From Paenibacillus sp. PK3_47 (lineage in GTDB: Bacteria; Bacillota; Bacilli; Paenibacillales; Paenibacillaceae), in contig NZ_CP026029.1 in the NCBI RefSeq assembly GCF_023520895.1, positions 5,642,001 through 5,706,000 of the forward strand: DNA of 64,000 nt. Reading direction: 5' to 3'. Positions 17,667 through 26,210 of the stretch are shown here, in pieces; position 1 is the first letter of the stretch, and every line of letters starts with the position of its first letter. The notes below the pieces were generated by a model, which had not been told where the DNA came from, ran no database searches, and saw only the letters and a list, made by a program, of their open reading frames with translations. The position numbers and the translations under genes are program-made.

Positions 17667-18464
17667 TTAGGATTCGCGCTGCTGTATTCTGGATCTTTCA
17701 GCCAATACCACCGGAGTGACCAGAGCGAGCTGGTTCAGGAACTCCGTCTGGAAGCTTCCCGGTCCCTGATGGGCAGCAGCCTCGGCAGCAATCTCTGCAG
17801 CCACGCCGTAGAAGGAGAGGGCTTCAGCTGACGCCTCCAGCCAGTCACCGCCGCTGGCAGCCAGGAAAGCGCCGGTTACAGCGCTGAGCAGGCAGCCTGT
17901 ACCTGTAACTTTAGTCAGGATGGAATGGCCGTTACTGACGATCCGGGTCCGGGTTCCGTCAGTGATCACATCATCCTTGCCTGTAATGATGACAATGCAG
18001 CCCAGCTTCAGGGCTGCTTTTTGAGCTAAGGCAACAATATCGCCTTCACCTTCGCCGGCATCGACACCTTTGCTTGCCCAGCTTTCGCCCGCCACGTTTG
18101 CCACCTCGGCGACATTGCCGCGCAGGACGGAAATCTGCAGCGAGTTAACGAGCTTTTGGGTCACGTCTGACCGGTACGCTGTTGCCCCGGCGCCTACAGG
18201 GTCCAGCACCAGCGGCACCTTATGGCGGTTCGCGGCTTGTCCGGCCAGTATCATGGCCTGGATGGCGTAATCATTAAGCGTGCCGATGTTAAGCACAACC
18301 GCACCTGCCATCGCTGCAATATCGGCAACCTCCTCGTGGGCGTCGGCCATGAACGGTGAAGCCCCCAGGGCGAGCAGCCCGTTGGCGCTGAAATTGGCAA
18401 CCACAATATTAGTAATGTTATGAACGAGCGGGTTCATTTCCCGCACCTTCGCCAGATAAGTCAT
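17667..18464 (-). CDS. thiM: Hydroxyethylthiazole kinase
   Basis: Phosphorylates the thiazole moiety (HET) for reuse by ThiE. The 265-residue sequence has PLVHNITNIVVANFSANGLLALGASPFM, VLDPVGAGATAYR and the catalytic region KVTGTGCLLSAVTGAFLA. A strong GAGGAGGAA ribosome site lies before the ATG. Its position after the ThiY gene and before thiD indicates an operon for salvage of imported thiamine breakdown products. Confidence 0.95.
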   Translation of the reverse strand: MTYLAKVREMNPLVHNITNIVVANFSANGLLALGASPFMADAHEEVADIAAMAGAVVLNIGTLNDYAIQAMILAGQAANRHKVPLVLDPVGAGATAYRSDVTQKLVNSLQISVLRGNVAEVANVAGESWASKGVDAGEGEGDIVALAQKAALKLGCIVIITGKDDVITDGTRTRIVSNGHSILTKVTGTGCLLSAVTGAFLAASGGDWLEASAEALSFYGVAAEIAAEAAAHQGPGSFQTEFLNQLALVTPVVLAERSRIQQRES

Positions 18465-18516
18465 GATTGTTCCTCCTCAAAGTTTTGTGAGCTAAGGCTA
18501 AAGTTTTATGAACGGT

Positions 18517-19557
18517 CTAAAAATTGACAAAGGCCTCACCGCTGTCCTGATCCCCCGGAATCAGCCCGTTTTCTGCAAGCCAGGCTGCGGCCTCTCCCCA
18601 GGACTGCGGGTCCTGAGATCCAAAACGCTCGTCACCGGCGTCCATCAGCGGGATCAGAAGGTCCAGGCTTTGCGCTTCGATCTCAGGATCCAGCGGGGCA
18701 GTAGCGTCCTCATGCGCCAGCAGGATTTCCAGTGCCTGCCCGGGCTGATCCTGGACGAACTGCTGACCCTTGCGGATCGCATTCATGAAGCTTGTGAAAT
18801 CATCCTTGCCATCAGCAAGACCCTGCTCACTGGCAACGAGAACCAGCTCATAGTAATCGGGAACGCCGTACTCTGTCGGATCGAAAGAAACTACCGGATG
18901 GCCTTCCTTAGCCAGAATCAGCGCCTCGTGATTAATAAAGCCGCCGATGATGCCGTCTACACGGCCGGTGGATAGTGCCGGAACCAGGTCAAAGCCGACA
19001 TCAATCATATTCAAAGAATCAGGATCGGCACCGTCATGCTTGACCATGGTGCGCAGCATGGCTTCGTACAGGGGGATGGAGGAATACCCGGCGTTTTTTC
19101 CGGCAAGATCCTTGGGACTGGTGATTCCGCTGTCCTGCGGAACGAGCAGGTGATTCAGCGGATGCCTTACCAGGGCAGCAAGCGATTGTACCGGGATTTG
19201 TTCTGCACGCGCCATCAGCACCTGCGGCTGATAACTGAGCGCCAGATCCACCTTGCCTGAGGCAACCAGCTTCAGTGCATCATTGCTGTCAGCAGGCATC
19301 TGAATCTCTACATCCAGGCCTTCTTCGGCAAAATAACCTTTCTCCCGGGCAGCATACAGAAAGGAATGCACCGCGTTGGGATACCAGTCGAGCATAATTG
19401 TCAGCTTCCGGTTCTGTCCTGTACTGTTTCCGGAGGATTGCCCGGAAGCTTCAGGGTCAGCAGCGGTACCGCATCCGTTCATCAAGAGCAGTGCACAAAA
19501 GAGCAGGGTACAGCGCAGTGCGGTTTTTTGGCTTTTTTTACTGCGGCTATGTATCAT
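18517..19557 (-). CDS. thiY: ThiY-type pyrimidine-precursor-binding lipoprotein
   Basis: Solute-binding protein of an NMT1/THI5-like ABC importer (346 aa). I chose ATG 19557, which overlaps the permease stop by four bases (ATGA) and has GAGGGA upstream. The product starts with a basic n-region and a lipobox LLMNGC, so it is a lipoprotein. NMT1-like features are IMLDWYPNAVHSFLYAAREKGYFAEEGLDVEI and DLALSYQPQV. Relatives bind HMP or the breakdown product formylaminopyrimidine. Its place behind a TPP riboswitch and next to thiMDE supports this. No tenA, the gene that would convert formylaminopyrimidine to HMP, is present here. Confidence 0.85.
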   Translation of the reverse strand: MIHSRSKKSQKTALRCTLLFCALLLMNGCGTAADPEASGQSSGNSTGQNRKLTIMLDWYPNAVHSFLYAAREKGYFAEEGLDVEIQMPADSNDALKLVASGKVDLALSYQPQVLMARAEQIPVQSLAALVRHPLNHLLVPQDSGITSPKDLAGKNAGYSSIPLYEAMLRTMVKHDGADPDSLNMIDVGFDLVPALSTGRVDGIIGGFINHEALILAKEGHPVVSFDPTEYGVPDYYELVLVASEQGLADGKDDFTSFMNAIRKGQQFVQDQPGQALEILLAHEDATAPLDPEIEAQSLDLLIPLMDAGDERFGSQDPQSWGEAAAWLAENGLIPGDQDSGEAFVNF

Positions 19558-20330
19558 CGGTAAATCCCTCTTTTCCTCAATATGAATTTTTCGAGCATGG
19601 CCATGCTTAGAAACAAAACAACGCCCAATACGGACAACAGAAGCACCGCAGCGAACATTTCCGCACTTTGCAGTGTTCCGGCCATTCGCCGGCTGAAATA
19701 TCCGAGCCCCCGGCTGCCCCCAAGCCACTCCCCGATTGTAGCCCCGATAACACTGTAGACAGCTGCAAGCTTGAGTCCGGAAAAATAACCAGGCAGCGCA
19801 GGCGGAATTTGAGTCTTGATCAGGATCTGCCAGCGGTTAGCGCCCAGTGTCTGCAGCAGCTCCTTGTACTGGCCGCCGCTTTTGTTCAGCCCGTCATAAG
19901 CAGCGACGGCTACCGGGAAGAAGGCGGTCAGGAACACGACAGCGAGCTTGCCCCACAGGGAGTATCCGAACCACATGATGAAAATAGGGGAAAGGGCAAT
20001 CATCGGAATCGTCTGGCTGACAATCAGCAGGGGATAAACCGCTTTTTCGAGCAGCACATACATATGCATTCCGATGCCGAGCACAGTTCCGCAGCCTGCG
20101 GCCAATGCCAAACCAAGCAGCGTTTCCTGAAGCGTGGCAGGTAAATGCTCCCCGAACAGAAGCTGCCTGTGCTCAATGAGTGCCGAGACAATTGCGGAAG
20201 GGGCCGGCAAAATAAATGGAGGCAATGCTTGAGCCCGTGCCGCCGTCTCCCATACCGCAAGAATGAGGAGGACAAGCAGGACAGCAGGACCGTAGGCCTG
20301 GAGTATTTGTCTAAATTTTATGGCTGTCAT
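19554..20330 (-). CDS. thiX: ThiX-type ABC permease
   Basis: Inner-membrane permease of the thiamine-precursor importer (258 aa), with about six hydrophobic segments and the permease EAA-like loop (AYDGLNKSGGQYKELLQTLGANRWQ region; GANR before the next helix). It begins 20 bases inside the end of the ATPase gene and ends overlapping the binding-protein start, so the three importer genes are translationally coupled. Confidence 0.87.
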   Translation of the reverse strand: MTAIKFRQILQAYGPAVLLVLLILAVWETAARAQALPPFILPAPSAIVSALIEHRQLLFGEHLPATLQETLLGLALAAGCGTVLGIGMHMYVLLEKAVYPLLIVSQTIPMIALSPIFIMWFGYSLWGKLAVVFLTAFFPVAVAAYDGLNKSGGQYKELLQTLGANRWQILIKTQIPPALPGYFSGLKLAAVYSVIGATIGEWLGGSRGLGYFSRRMAGTLQSAEMFAAVLLLSVLGVVLFLSMAMLEKFILRKRGIYR

Positions 20331-21075
20331 ACAGTCTCCGTTCGAGTTCTTCCCGTAAGGCTACGAACTCCGGCTCATAATTCATTCTGTAATGTCTTGG
20401 CCGCGGCAGCTCCACGTTCATTTCCTGCATTCCCCCGCAGGTCCCGCCTGTCATCAGATAGATCCGGTCGCTAAGCAGGAGCGCCTCTTCCAGATCATGA
20501 GTAATGAACAGTACAGTCTGATGTAATCCGCTCCAGAGCGCCAGCAGCCAGCGGTGCATCTCGCGTTTGGTAATGGCATCCAGCGCCCCGAACGGTTCAT
20601 CCAGCAGCAGGAGTTCATTGCCGGCGGCAATGGTGCGCAAAAGGGCGATCCGCTGGCGCATTCCGCCCGATAATTCCGACGGATAGGCGTTCTCTGTACC
20701 AGCCATGCCGAACCGGTCCAGCATTTCGCGAATCCGCATAACAGCCGCCTGCCTGCTGCCGTCCTTCTTCAGCTCCCAGGGTAAAAGGCAGTTGTCCAGC
20801 ACCGTTCTCCAGGGCAGCAGCAAATCCTGCTGGGGCATGTAGGAGATATGTCCGAGCCGTTCACGGGCAGCCGCTGAACGCCTTCCGTTAACGCTGACAG
20901 CTCCTGCGGACGGCTCAAGGAGACCGGCAATGATTTTGAAAAGCGTACTTTTGCCGCAGCCGCTGGCGCCAATCAGAGAAATGAACTCTCCTTGGCGGAT
21001 CTGCAGGGAAAGCCGGGAGAACACCGGCGCTCCCGCCGTCCCGTAAGCGTAGGACAGATCATCGATCGCAATCAT
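20311..21075 (-). CDS. thiZ: ThiZ-type ABC ATPase
   Basis: ATPase of the thiamine-precursor importer, NitT/TauT type (254 aa from ATG 21075). Walker A GASGCGKST, Q-loop YMPQQDLLL, signature LSGGMRQRIALLR, Walker B LLLDEPFGALD and switch His in LFITHDLEEAL are all present. The chosen ATG has AGGAGGT seven bases upstream; an ATG at 21096 would add seven residues without a ribosome site. First gene after the TPP riboswitch. Confidence 0.9.
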   Translation of the reverse strand: MIAIDDLSYAYGTAGAPVFSRLSLQIRQGEFISLIGASGCGKSTLFKIIAGLLEPSAGAVSVNGRRSAAARERLGHISYMPQQDLLLPWRTVLDNCLLPWELKKDGSRQAAVMRIREMLDRFGMAGTENAYPSELSGGMRQRIALLRTIAAGNELLLLDEPFGALDAITKREMHRWLLALWSGLHQTVLFITHDLEEALLLSDRIYLMTGGTCGGMQEMNVELPRPRHYRMNYEPEFVALREELERRLYDSHKI

Positions 21076-21122
21076 TCGCTGGCACCTCCTGAACATCTAA
21101 TTCATAACTGCAAACACAATAA

Positions 21123-21157
21123 AGACCCATCCATCTCCGGAGGAAATGAATGGGTCT
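21123..21157 (-). terminator. Riboswitch-controlled terminator before thiZ
   Basis: On the minus strand AGACCCATTCAT (21157-21146) pairs with ATGGATGGGTCT (21134-21123) with one mismatch, followed by TTATTGTGTTT. It lies between the TPP aptamer and thiZ and is the likely off-switch in the presence of thiamine diphosphate. Confidence 0.75.
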
Positions 21158-21209
21158 GAACAGATACAGTCAGATAAGGCGCATGACGCGCACTGATGCA
21201 CAATTCCGC

Positions 21210-21297
21210 TCCACTTCCCTCCGCTGGTATGATCCAGATCAGGTTCCAAGGGTCCGGAGCTTAAGCTCCGTCTCAGTCGGCCGACTCCCCTAGTGAA
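21210..21297 (-). promoter_or_regulatory. TPP riboswitch (THI element)
   Basis: The minus-strand sequence contains the conserved aptamer blocks GGGGAGTC, CTGAGA, GGACCCTTGGAACCTGATC and GGATCATACCAGCGGAGGG, followed by GAAG. Helix P1 is formed by TTCACT (complement of 21292-21297) and AGTGGA (complement of 21210-21215). It binds thiamine diphosphate and, with the terminator 50 bases downstream, should switch off the whole thiZXYMDE operon when thiamine is plentiful. Confidence 0.95.
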
Positions 21298-21409
21298 ATA
21301 GCAGGTCCTATTAAATTCACAATCGCTAATTAATATACCATATTTTTACGCCTTGTAAAGAGCGGGATGTTACGGATCCCTTTGTACGGTGGAATTAGAA
21401 GGGCTTAGT

Positions 21410-21586
21410 TGGATTTTCTCCACTTCATTTTGTCCGTTTTCATCATTTGTGAGCTTTAGTTGGAAATACTCCAGCTATTTTGACGAAAAGAGGCGTTAAT
21501 AGACGAATCCAGTACATTTAAGTGGAGTTTTTCCCGCTAGTTCCGTAATACCGGTATTTATCGGAGGATTAGATGGAGAAATTCCA
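21410..21586. repeat. Four-palindrome element, TGGA/TCCA type (copy A1)
   Basis: Four short inverted repeats of the form TGGA-N5-TCCA (centres about 21416, 21467, 21529, 21580; spacing 51, 62, 51 bp). Consensus arm context read in one direction is TAAGTGGAnnnnnTCCnGCTA. The reverse complement of 63315-63489 aligns along its whole length, spacers included. Together with the next element it fills most of the 620-base gap between the riboswitch and the tetR gene; no coding region is supported there. Confidence 0.8.
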
Positions 21587-21656
21587 CTTAGCCTGATCTG
21601 CAAGCGTCCCTGCAGCCCTCACCTGCCACCCCCACCAAAACTTGGGCCTCAACAGC

Positions 21657-21833
21657 TGCATTTTGTGCATTAGAAACTCCGTATTTGGCCAGGAAATCTG
21701 AAGCGGTTGTATTTTGTACAGCAGCATAAGATCAAATAGGTGTTATAAGCCTGAAATTAAGAAATCTGCTGCATGAAATGCATCAAAAGGCGATTTTGCC
21801 GCCAAATAGCCGGAATCTAGTGCACTAATTACA
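21657..21833. repeat. Four-palindrome element, TGCA/TGCA type (copy B)
   Basis: TGCA-TTTTG-TGCA, TGTA-TTTTG-TACA, TGCA-TGAAA-TGCA and TGCA-CTAAT-TACA at centres 21663, 21714, 21776, 21827 give the same 51/62/51 spacing as copy A1 although the palindrome differs. The long middle spacer is alignable with that of A1 (AGC...GG(C/T)GTTA.TA). Function unknown. Confidence 0.72.
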
Positions 21834-21917
21834 ACCAGACATTGAAGCACACCTGCACCTGGGCACATGAGCACATAAACACATAAGCACATGCGTACCT
21901 GAGCTAACCTCGAGATA

Positions 21918-22541
21918 TTAGCGCTCTTTGTTACCCTGCCCGGCAACCTCAGCCTTCTGCAGTCCGCTCACAAACAGCGTCATAATTCCCCGGGTAATTT
22001 CCTCTTTCGTAGCGCCGTGCACCTTTTGCTGGTATAGATAAAGATCCGGGCTGAGGACAGCGACGAGTGCGGTAGCTCCAAAATGCGGATCAATGCCGAT
22101 TATCTCCCCGTTGTCCCTGGCTCTGCGCAGCAGCTTCGCCATAATGTCATTCAGCCGCCGGAAAAAGGGGTGCTCAAACTGGGTCAGCTGCTTTTTGCCG
22201 GTAAACTCCGATTTTATCATCAGCAGCAGCTCCGCATACTCCTCGATAAGATCGACCACCCGCCCGATGCAGCTTTGAAGATGCATAAGAGGAGCCTCTG
22301 CGTACTCCGGCAGCGGGAGCTCACTCTCCATACCCCTAAGAAAACGCTCGGTGCTGTCGTTCAGCAGGGCGGAGCAAATTTCTCCTTTGTCGCTGAACCG
22401 GCGGTAAAGGGAACCTTGTCCGATTCCGGCATGTTTTGCGATAGCATGCATATTAACGGCCTCAATGCCATTTTCCGCAAATAAATCATGGGCAGCCCGG
22501 AGAATACGTTCGACGTAGGGGTCCTGTTCAGTTTTTTTCAT
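21918..22541 (-). CDS. TetR-family repressor of the adjacent exporter
   Basis: A 207-residue TetR/AcrR regulator. The N-terminal HTH is clear: ERILRAAHDLFAENGIEAVN, then IAKHAGIGQGSLYRRFSDKGEI. The C-terminal ligand domain has no specific family I recognise. It is transcribed away from a 14-TM exporter gene, with two 14-bp palindromes in the shared promoter region, the classical arrangement for a drug-responsive local repressor. AAAGGG lies seven bases before the ATG. Confidence 0.88.
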   Translation of the reverse strand: MKKTEQDPYVERILRAAHDLFAENGIEAVNMHAIAKHAGIGQGSLYRRFSDKGEICSALLNDSTERFLRGMESELPLPEYAEAPLMHLQSCIGRVVDLIEEYAELLLMIKSEFTGKKQLTQFEHPFFRRLNDIMAKLLRRARDNGEIIGIDPHFGATALVAVLSPDLYLYQQKVHGATKEEITRGIMTLFVSGLQKAEVAGQGNKER

Positions 22542-22594
22542 ATCGATGCCCTTTCATTGGTTTTCATATATTTCATGTTCGTTACAGAAAAATA

Positions 22595-22623
22595 TTGACA
22601 TAGCGGACAATTGTCCGTAGACT
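22595..22623 (+). promoter_or_regulatory. SigA promoter of the exporter gene
   Basis: TTGACA (22595-22600), exact 17-base spacer, TAGACT (22618-22623). The first TetR operator fills the spacer. Confidence 0.75.
22604..22617. promoter_or_regulatory. TetR operator O1
   Basis: CGGACAATTGTCCG is a perfect 14-bp palindrome placed between the -35 and -10 hexamers, so bound repressor would block RNA polymerase. Confidence 0.8.
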
Positions 22624-22636
22624 GGAAAAGCACTTG

Positions 22637-22650
22637 CGGACAACTGTCCG
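22637..22650. promoter_or_regulatory. TetR operator O2
   Basis: CGGACAACTGTCCG, the O1 palindrome with one changed base, lies 33 bp (about three helical turns) downstream of O1, near the expected transcription start. Confidence 0.78.
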
Positions 22651-22730
22651 ATAGCAGCATTATTATACCGATAAAACTGCCCGGTGGTCAACGAAAGGAA
22701 AAGAACCGGGTATCTCAGGAGGAGAAGAGG

Positions 22731-24251
22731 ATGGAAGGATCGCTCAAATCAGAGGCGGATTTTCGTTTATCCAGTATACTGGTTCCGCTGCTGGCGATTA
22801 TTGCCGGTGTGTTTATGGTGGTGCTTGACAGCACGGCAATGAACGTGGCTTTAACGACACTGGTCCATGATTTTAATACAGATCTGAATACGCTGCAGTG
22901 GGTGGTTACCGGCTACATGCTGGCTCAAGCTTCAGTCATCCCGCTGTCGGGCTGGCTGTCCGACCGTTTTGGCGCTAAAACTGTTTTTTTGACCGCAATC
23001 ATCATATTTACGGCAGGTTCATTGCTTTGCGCAACCCCGAGCAGTGCGGAATGGCTGATTGTTTTCCGTGTCCTGCAGGGTCTGGGCGGCGGATGCGTAC
23101 TTCCGGTAGGGATGGCCTATGTGTACAAGCTCGCTCCAAAGAGCAAAGTGGGTATCGTTATGGGAATCATGGGGATTCCGGTGCTGTTTGCTCCGGCGAT
23201 CGGCCCGGTGCTGTCAGGCTGGCTGGTTGAATATCATTCCTGGCGCTGGATTTTTCTGATCAATATCCCTATCGGGATCATCTGCGTGCTGATCGGTCTG
23301 CGCAAGCTGCCGAAGTCGGAACGGAGCCAGGTGGCAGGGATGGACAAGTTCGGAATCATTCTGGGGCCGCTTGCTTTTGCCTCACTGTCTTACGGTGTCA
23401 GCCAGGGTGCAGACAGCTGGACCTCTGATAAAACCATTATTGGCCTAACAGTTGGCGTCACAGCACTGATTGCTTTTATATTTGCCGAGCTGCGCACACG
23501 TACACCGCTGCTGGAGCTGCGCATTCTCCGGTCTGCCGATTTCAGCACAGGTATTCTTGTGCAATGGATTGCCCAGTTCGGGCTGTACGGCGCACTCTTT
23601 ATGCTTCCGCAGTTTCTGCAGCAGGCCCGCGGCTTTGGCGCGTTTGATACAGGTCTGACGCTGCTTCCGCAGGCTATCGCCTCCGGTATTATGATGCCGG
23701 TCGCCGGCATCCTGTTCGACAAAATCGGGGTGCGCTGGCTTGTAGTCGGCGGGCTCAGTCTGGTCTCCGGTGCACTCTACCAGTATTCCCATGTAGATCT
23801 GGCTACGCAAAGCCGGGATTTGATCGTGCCGCTGATCATGTGTGGTGCGGGCATGGGCCTGATGGTGATGCCTATGAACACTCATTTGCTCAACAAAGCC
23901 CCCGGGCCGCTGGTCAACCGTGTAACCTCGCTGACCAATTCGATGCAGCAGGTTATCAACTCACTGGCGGTATCCACGCTGGTAACGATTCTAACTTCAA
24001 GAACGGCTGCCCGGGGAATCGAGATGCAGGAGGCGGCTGCGGCTGCAGGTACAGATCCTGCCAATGCTTCGCCTGAAGCGCTGAAGCTGGCGGCACAGAC
24101 GGTGCTGGCCAAGGGGTTCGATGATACGTTTCATATTATGATTTTTGTGGCACTCACCGGTGCGGTGCTGGGCCTGCTGCTCCGGAGAGGGCGCAGGGGA
24201 GATGACAAAGGGGAAAACCGTGAGGTTCATCCCGAGATTATGCATGGCTGA
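22731..24251 (+). CDS. DHA2-family MFS multidrug exporter (14 TM)
   Basis: Proton-driven exporter of the EmrB/QacA type (506 aa from ATG 22731, which has AGGAGG eight bases upstream; a long 5' extension in frame lies over the promoter and is not coding). Family signatures: VVLDSTAMNVAL (motif D1), WVVTGYMLAQASVIPLSGWLSDRFGAK (motif A), GGGCVLPVG, and GIPVLFAPAIGPVLSGWLVEY (motif C of drug antiporters). Fourteen hydrophobic segments can be counted. Divergent TetR gene and twin operators indicate induction by its own substrate, which cannot be named from sequence. No terminator is obvious after it. Confidence 0.9.
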   Translation: MEGSLKSEADFRLSSILVPLLAIIAGVFMVVLDSTAMNVALTTLVHDFNTDLNTLQWVVTGYMLAQASVIPLSGWLSDRFGAKTVFLTAIIIFTAGSLLCATPSSAEWLIVFRVLQGLGGGCVLPVGMAYVYKLAPKSKVGIVMGIMGIPVLFAPAIGPVLSGWLVEYHSWRWIFLINIPIGIICVLIGLRKLPKSERSQVAGMDKFGIILGPLAFASLSYGVSQGADSWTSDKTIIGLTVGVTALIAFIFAELRTRTPLLELRILRSADFSTGILVQWIAQFGLYGALFMLPQFLQQARGFGAFDTGLTLLPQAIASGIMMPVAGILFDKIGVRWLVVGGLSLVSGALYQYSHVDLATQSRDLIVPLIMCGAGMGLMVMPMNTHLLNKAPGPLVNRVTSLTNSMQQVINSLAVSTLVTILTSRTAARGIEMQEAAAAAGTDPANASPEALKLAAQTVLAKGFDDTFHIMIFVALTGAVLGLLLRRGRRGDDKGENREVHPEIMHG

Positions 24252-24605
24252 TGATTTTTCACAACAAAGTATTACCTTTGTATCCTCACGGTGTAATTAT
24301 GCTGCCGCGGGGATTTTTTTCATATCCGTTGGTTTTGCAAAGTACCAGAATACGCGTACCATAGCTATGCCCCGCTTTAGGGAGGATTTTACTCAGAATA
24401 ACCGTTGTGATGAAGTTGGCGGATTTTTGGGTAAGATAAACGAGTGCAGATGAACAAAGCAGCACTGCTGCCCAGGTTTTTCCTTACACAACAATTCCGA
24501 TCTATAAGATGGGAGTAAGTCTTGACGTACTTGTTAGAACGGTGTAGCATTGACATTCTGCCGGTTCAGACGGGTACATAAAGAGAGATGAGAGGGGATA
24601 TTGTA
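24252..24605. other. 354-base gap before tcyA
   Basis: No gene or riboswitch is supported. A promoter is possible near the end: TTGACG (24522-24527), 17-base spacer, TAGCAT (24545-24550). Short open frames here lack ribosome sites. Confidence 0.5.
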
Positions 24606-25472
24606 ATGAAAAAATTTAGTGTAACACTTATAATGCTGCTTACCATAGTGCTCCTGGCGGCATGCGGCAACAATAACGCCGGCAACAACACAGGAAATAA
24701 CGCCGGTAATAATGCCGGTACGGCAACCGAAGCTCCTGCAGCCGGTAATGAAGGCACTGCAGCAGCCGGGAACAGCCTGGAGACTGTGAAAGCAAACGGC
24801 AAGCTGCGTATCGGAACAGAAGGCACCTATGCGCCGTTCACGTTCCATGATGCTGAAGGCAATCTGACCGGATTCGACGTAGAAATTGCCCGGGAGATTT
24901 CCAAGCGTCTTGGTGTTGAACCGGAATTCATCGAGACCCAGTGGGATGGACTTTTTGCCGGGATGGATGCCAAACGCTTTGATGTAATCTTCAATGAGGT
25001 GTCCATTACTGATGAGCGCAAGGAAAAATACGATTTCTCCGATCCTTACATTGTATCCAAGGCGGTTCTGATTGTGGGTGAGGACAACGAAGATATTCAA
25101 TCGTTCGCTGATCTGAAGGGTAAAAAAGCCGGCCAGTCCCTAACCAGCAACCTGTCGGACATCGCCCGTGAGAACGGTGCGGAAATCGTCGAGATTGAAG
25201 GCTTCAATCAGGCGATAGATCTGCTGCTGTCGGGACGGATTGACGCAACGGTCAATGACGGCTTGTCTTTCCTGGATCTCAAAAAACAAAAACCTGATGT
25301 GAAAATCAAGCAGGTGGATGAAATCGCCGAAGGTTCACAAAGTGCAGCGGTATTCCTTAAAGGCAATGATGAGCTGATTCAAGCTGTGAACGAAGCGCTG
25401 GCTGAAATGAAAAGTGATGGTACGTATCTGAGCATTTCCGAGAAATATTTCGGAGCTGACGTTTCCAAATAA
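24606..25472 (+). CDS. tcyA: L-cystine-binding lipoprotein TcyA
   Basis: Solute-binding protein of an amino-acid ABC importer (288 aa, SBP_bac_3). The start at 24606 has GAGAGGGG upstream and gives MKKFSV followed by a signal sequence ending in LLAAC (lipobox). An Asn/Gly-rich spacer tethers the domain. The core reads GTEGTYAPFTFHDAEG, ETQWDGLFAGMDAKRFDV, GQSLTSNLSD and ends KYFGADVSK, all close to B. subtilis TcyA (GTEGTYEPFTYHD, SAQSLTSN, KWFGEDVSK). It is followed by matching permease and ATPase genes. Confidence 0.83.
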   Translation: MKKFSVTLIMLLTIVLLAACGNNNAGNNTGNNAGNNAGTATEAPAAGNEGTAAAGNSLETVKANGKLRIGTEGTYAPFTFHDAEGNLTGFDVEIAREISKRLGVEPEFIETQWDGLFAGMDAKRFDVIFNEVSITDERKEKYDFSDPYIVSKAVLIVGEDNEDIQSFADLKGKKAGQSLTSNLSDIARENGAEIVEIEGFNQAIDLLLSGRIDATVNDGLSFLDLKKQKPDVKIKQVDEIAEGSQSAAVFLKGNDELIQAVNEALAEMKSDGTYLSISEKYFGADVSK

Positions 25473-25483
25473 CTGACGGATGG

Positions 25484-25504
25484 AAGGGGCGGCTTCGCCC
25501 CTTT
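25484..25504 (+). terminator. Intercistronic hairpin between tcyA and tcyB
   Basis: AAGGGGCG-GCTT-CGCCCCTT, eight-bp stem with TTTG after it. Such hairpins after binding-protein genes usually cause partial termination or stabilise the upstream mRNA, giving more binding protein than permease. Confidence 0.55.
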
Positions 25505-25529
25505 GCTGTCCAAGAAGGATGTCTAATCT

Positions 25530-26198
25530 ATGGATGACCGACAAATTCAAATATTTATAGATTCACTGCTGCCGCTGTTCAAAGCCGGGGTGGCTTTTAC
25601 GATTCCGCTTGCCCTTGTATCCTTTGTGCTGGGGCTGCTGCTGGCTGTTCTTACTGCACTCGTACGGCTTTCTTCCTGGACCATTCCGAAGCTGATCGCA
25701 AGATTTTATGTTTGGGTGATCCGGGGAACTCCTTTGCTGGTACAGCTTTTTATTATTTTCTATGGCCTTCCGTCAGCGGGCATTATACTGGATCCTTTTA
25801 TCGCCGCTGTGATCGGCTTTACGCTTAGTGTGGGCGCATACGGCTCCGAGATTGTGCGGGCTGCGATCCTGTCGATACATAAAGGCCAATGGGAAGCGGC
25901 ATTTTCCGTCGGGATGACCCGGGGGCAGGCACTGCGGAGGGTTATTTTGCCGCAAGCTGCGCGTGTATCCGTACCGCCGCTGTCGAACTCTTTTATCAGT
26001 CTGGTAAAAGATACGTCACTCGCAGCCAGCATTACCTATGTGGAAATGTTCAGAAAGGCCCAGCAGATCGCAGCTACTACTTACGAACCTCTTCTGGTCT
26101 ATTCTGCTGCTGCGCTGTTCTACCTGCTGTTCTGCTCCGTGCTGTCTGTGCTGCAAAATTACCTGGAGAAACGGCTGGGCCGTTACTCGGCCAGTTAA
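25530..26198 (+). CDS. tcyB: Cystine ABC transporter permease TcyB
   Basis: HisM-type permease (222 aa) with about five TM segments. Visible family motifs: RGTPLLVQLFIIFYGLPSAGI, and the ATPase-contact EAA loop KGQWEAAFSVGMTRGQALRRVILPQA, then VPPLSNSFISLVKDTSLA. The string is very like B. subtilis TcyB and E. coli TcyL. It lies between the binding protein and the ATPase. Confidence 0.83.
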   Translation: MDDRQIQIFIDSLLPLFKAGVAFTIPLALVSFVLGLLLAVLTALVRLSSWTIPKLIARFYVWVIRGTPLLVQLFIIFYGLPSAGIILDPFIAAVIGFTLSVGAYGSEIVRAAILSIHKGQWEAAFSVGMTRGQALRRVILPQAARVSVPPLSNSFISLVKDTSLAASITYVEMFRKAQQIAATTYEPLLVYSAAALFYLLFCSVLSVLQNYLEKRLGRYSAS

Positions 26199-26210
26199 GG
26201 AGGAACTCTT

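Noticed and set aside
22611..22730. 40-codon N-terminal extension of the MFS exporter
   Set aside because: It would be coded by promoter and operator sequence; ATG 22731 has a proper AGGAGG.
24145..24453. Open frame overlapping the end of the MFS gene
   Set aside because: No ribosome site and no recognisable domain; begins inside the exporter in another frame.
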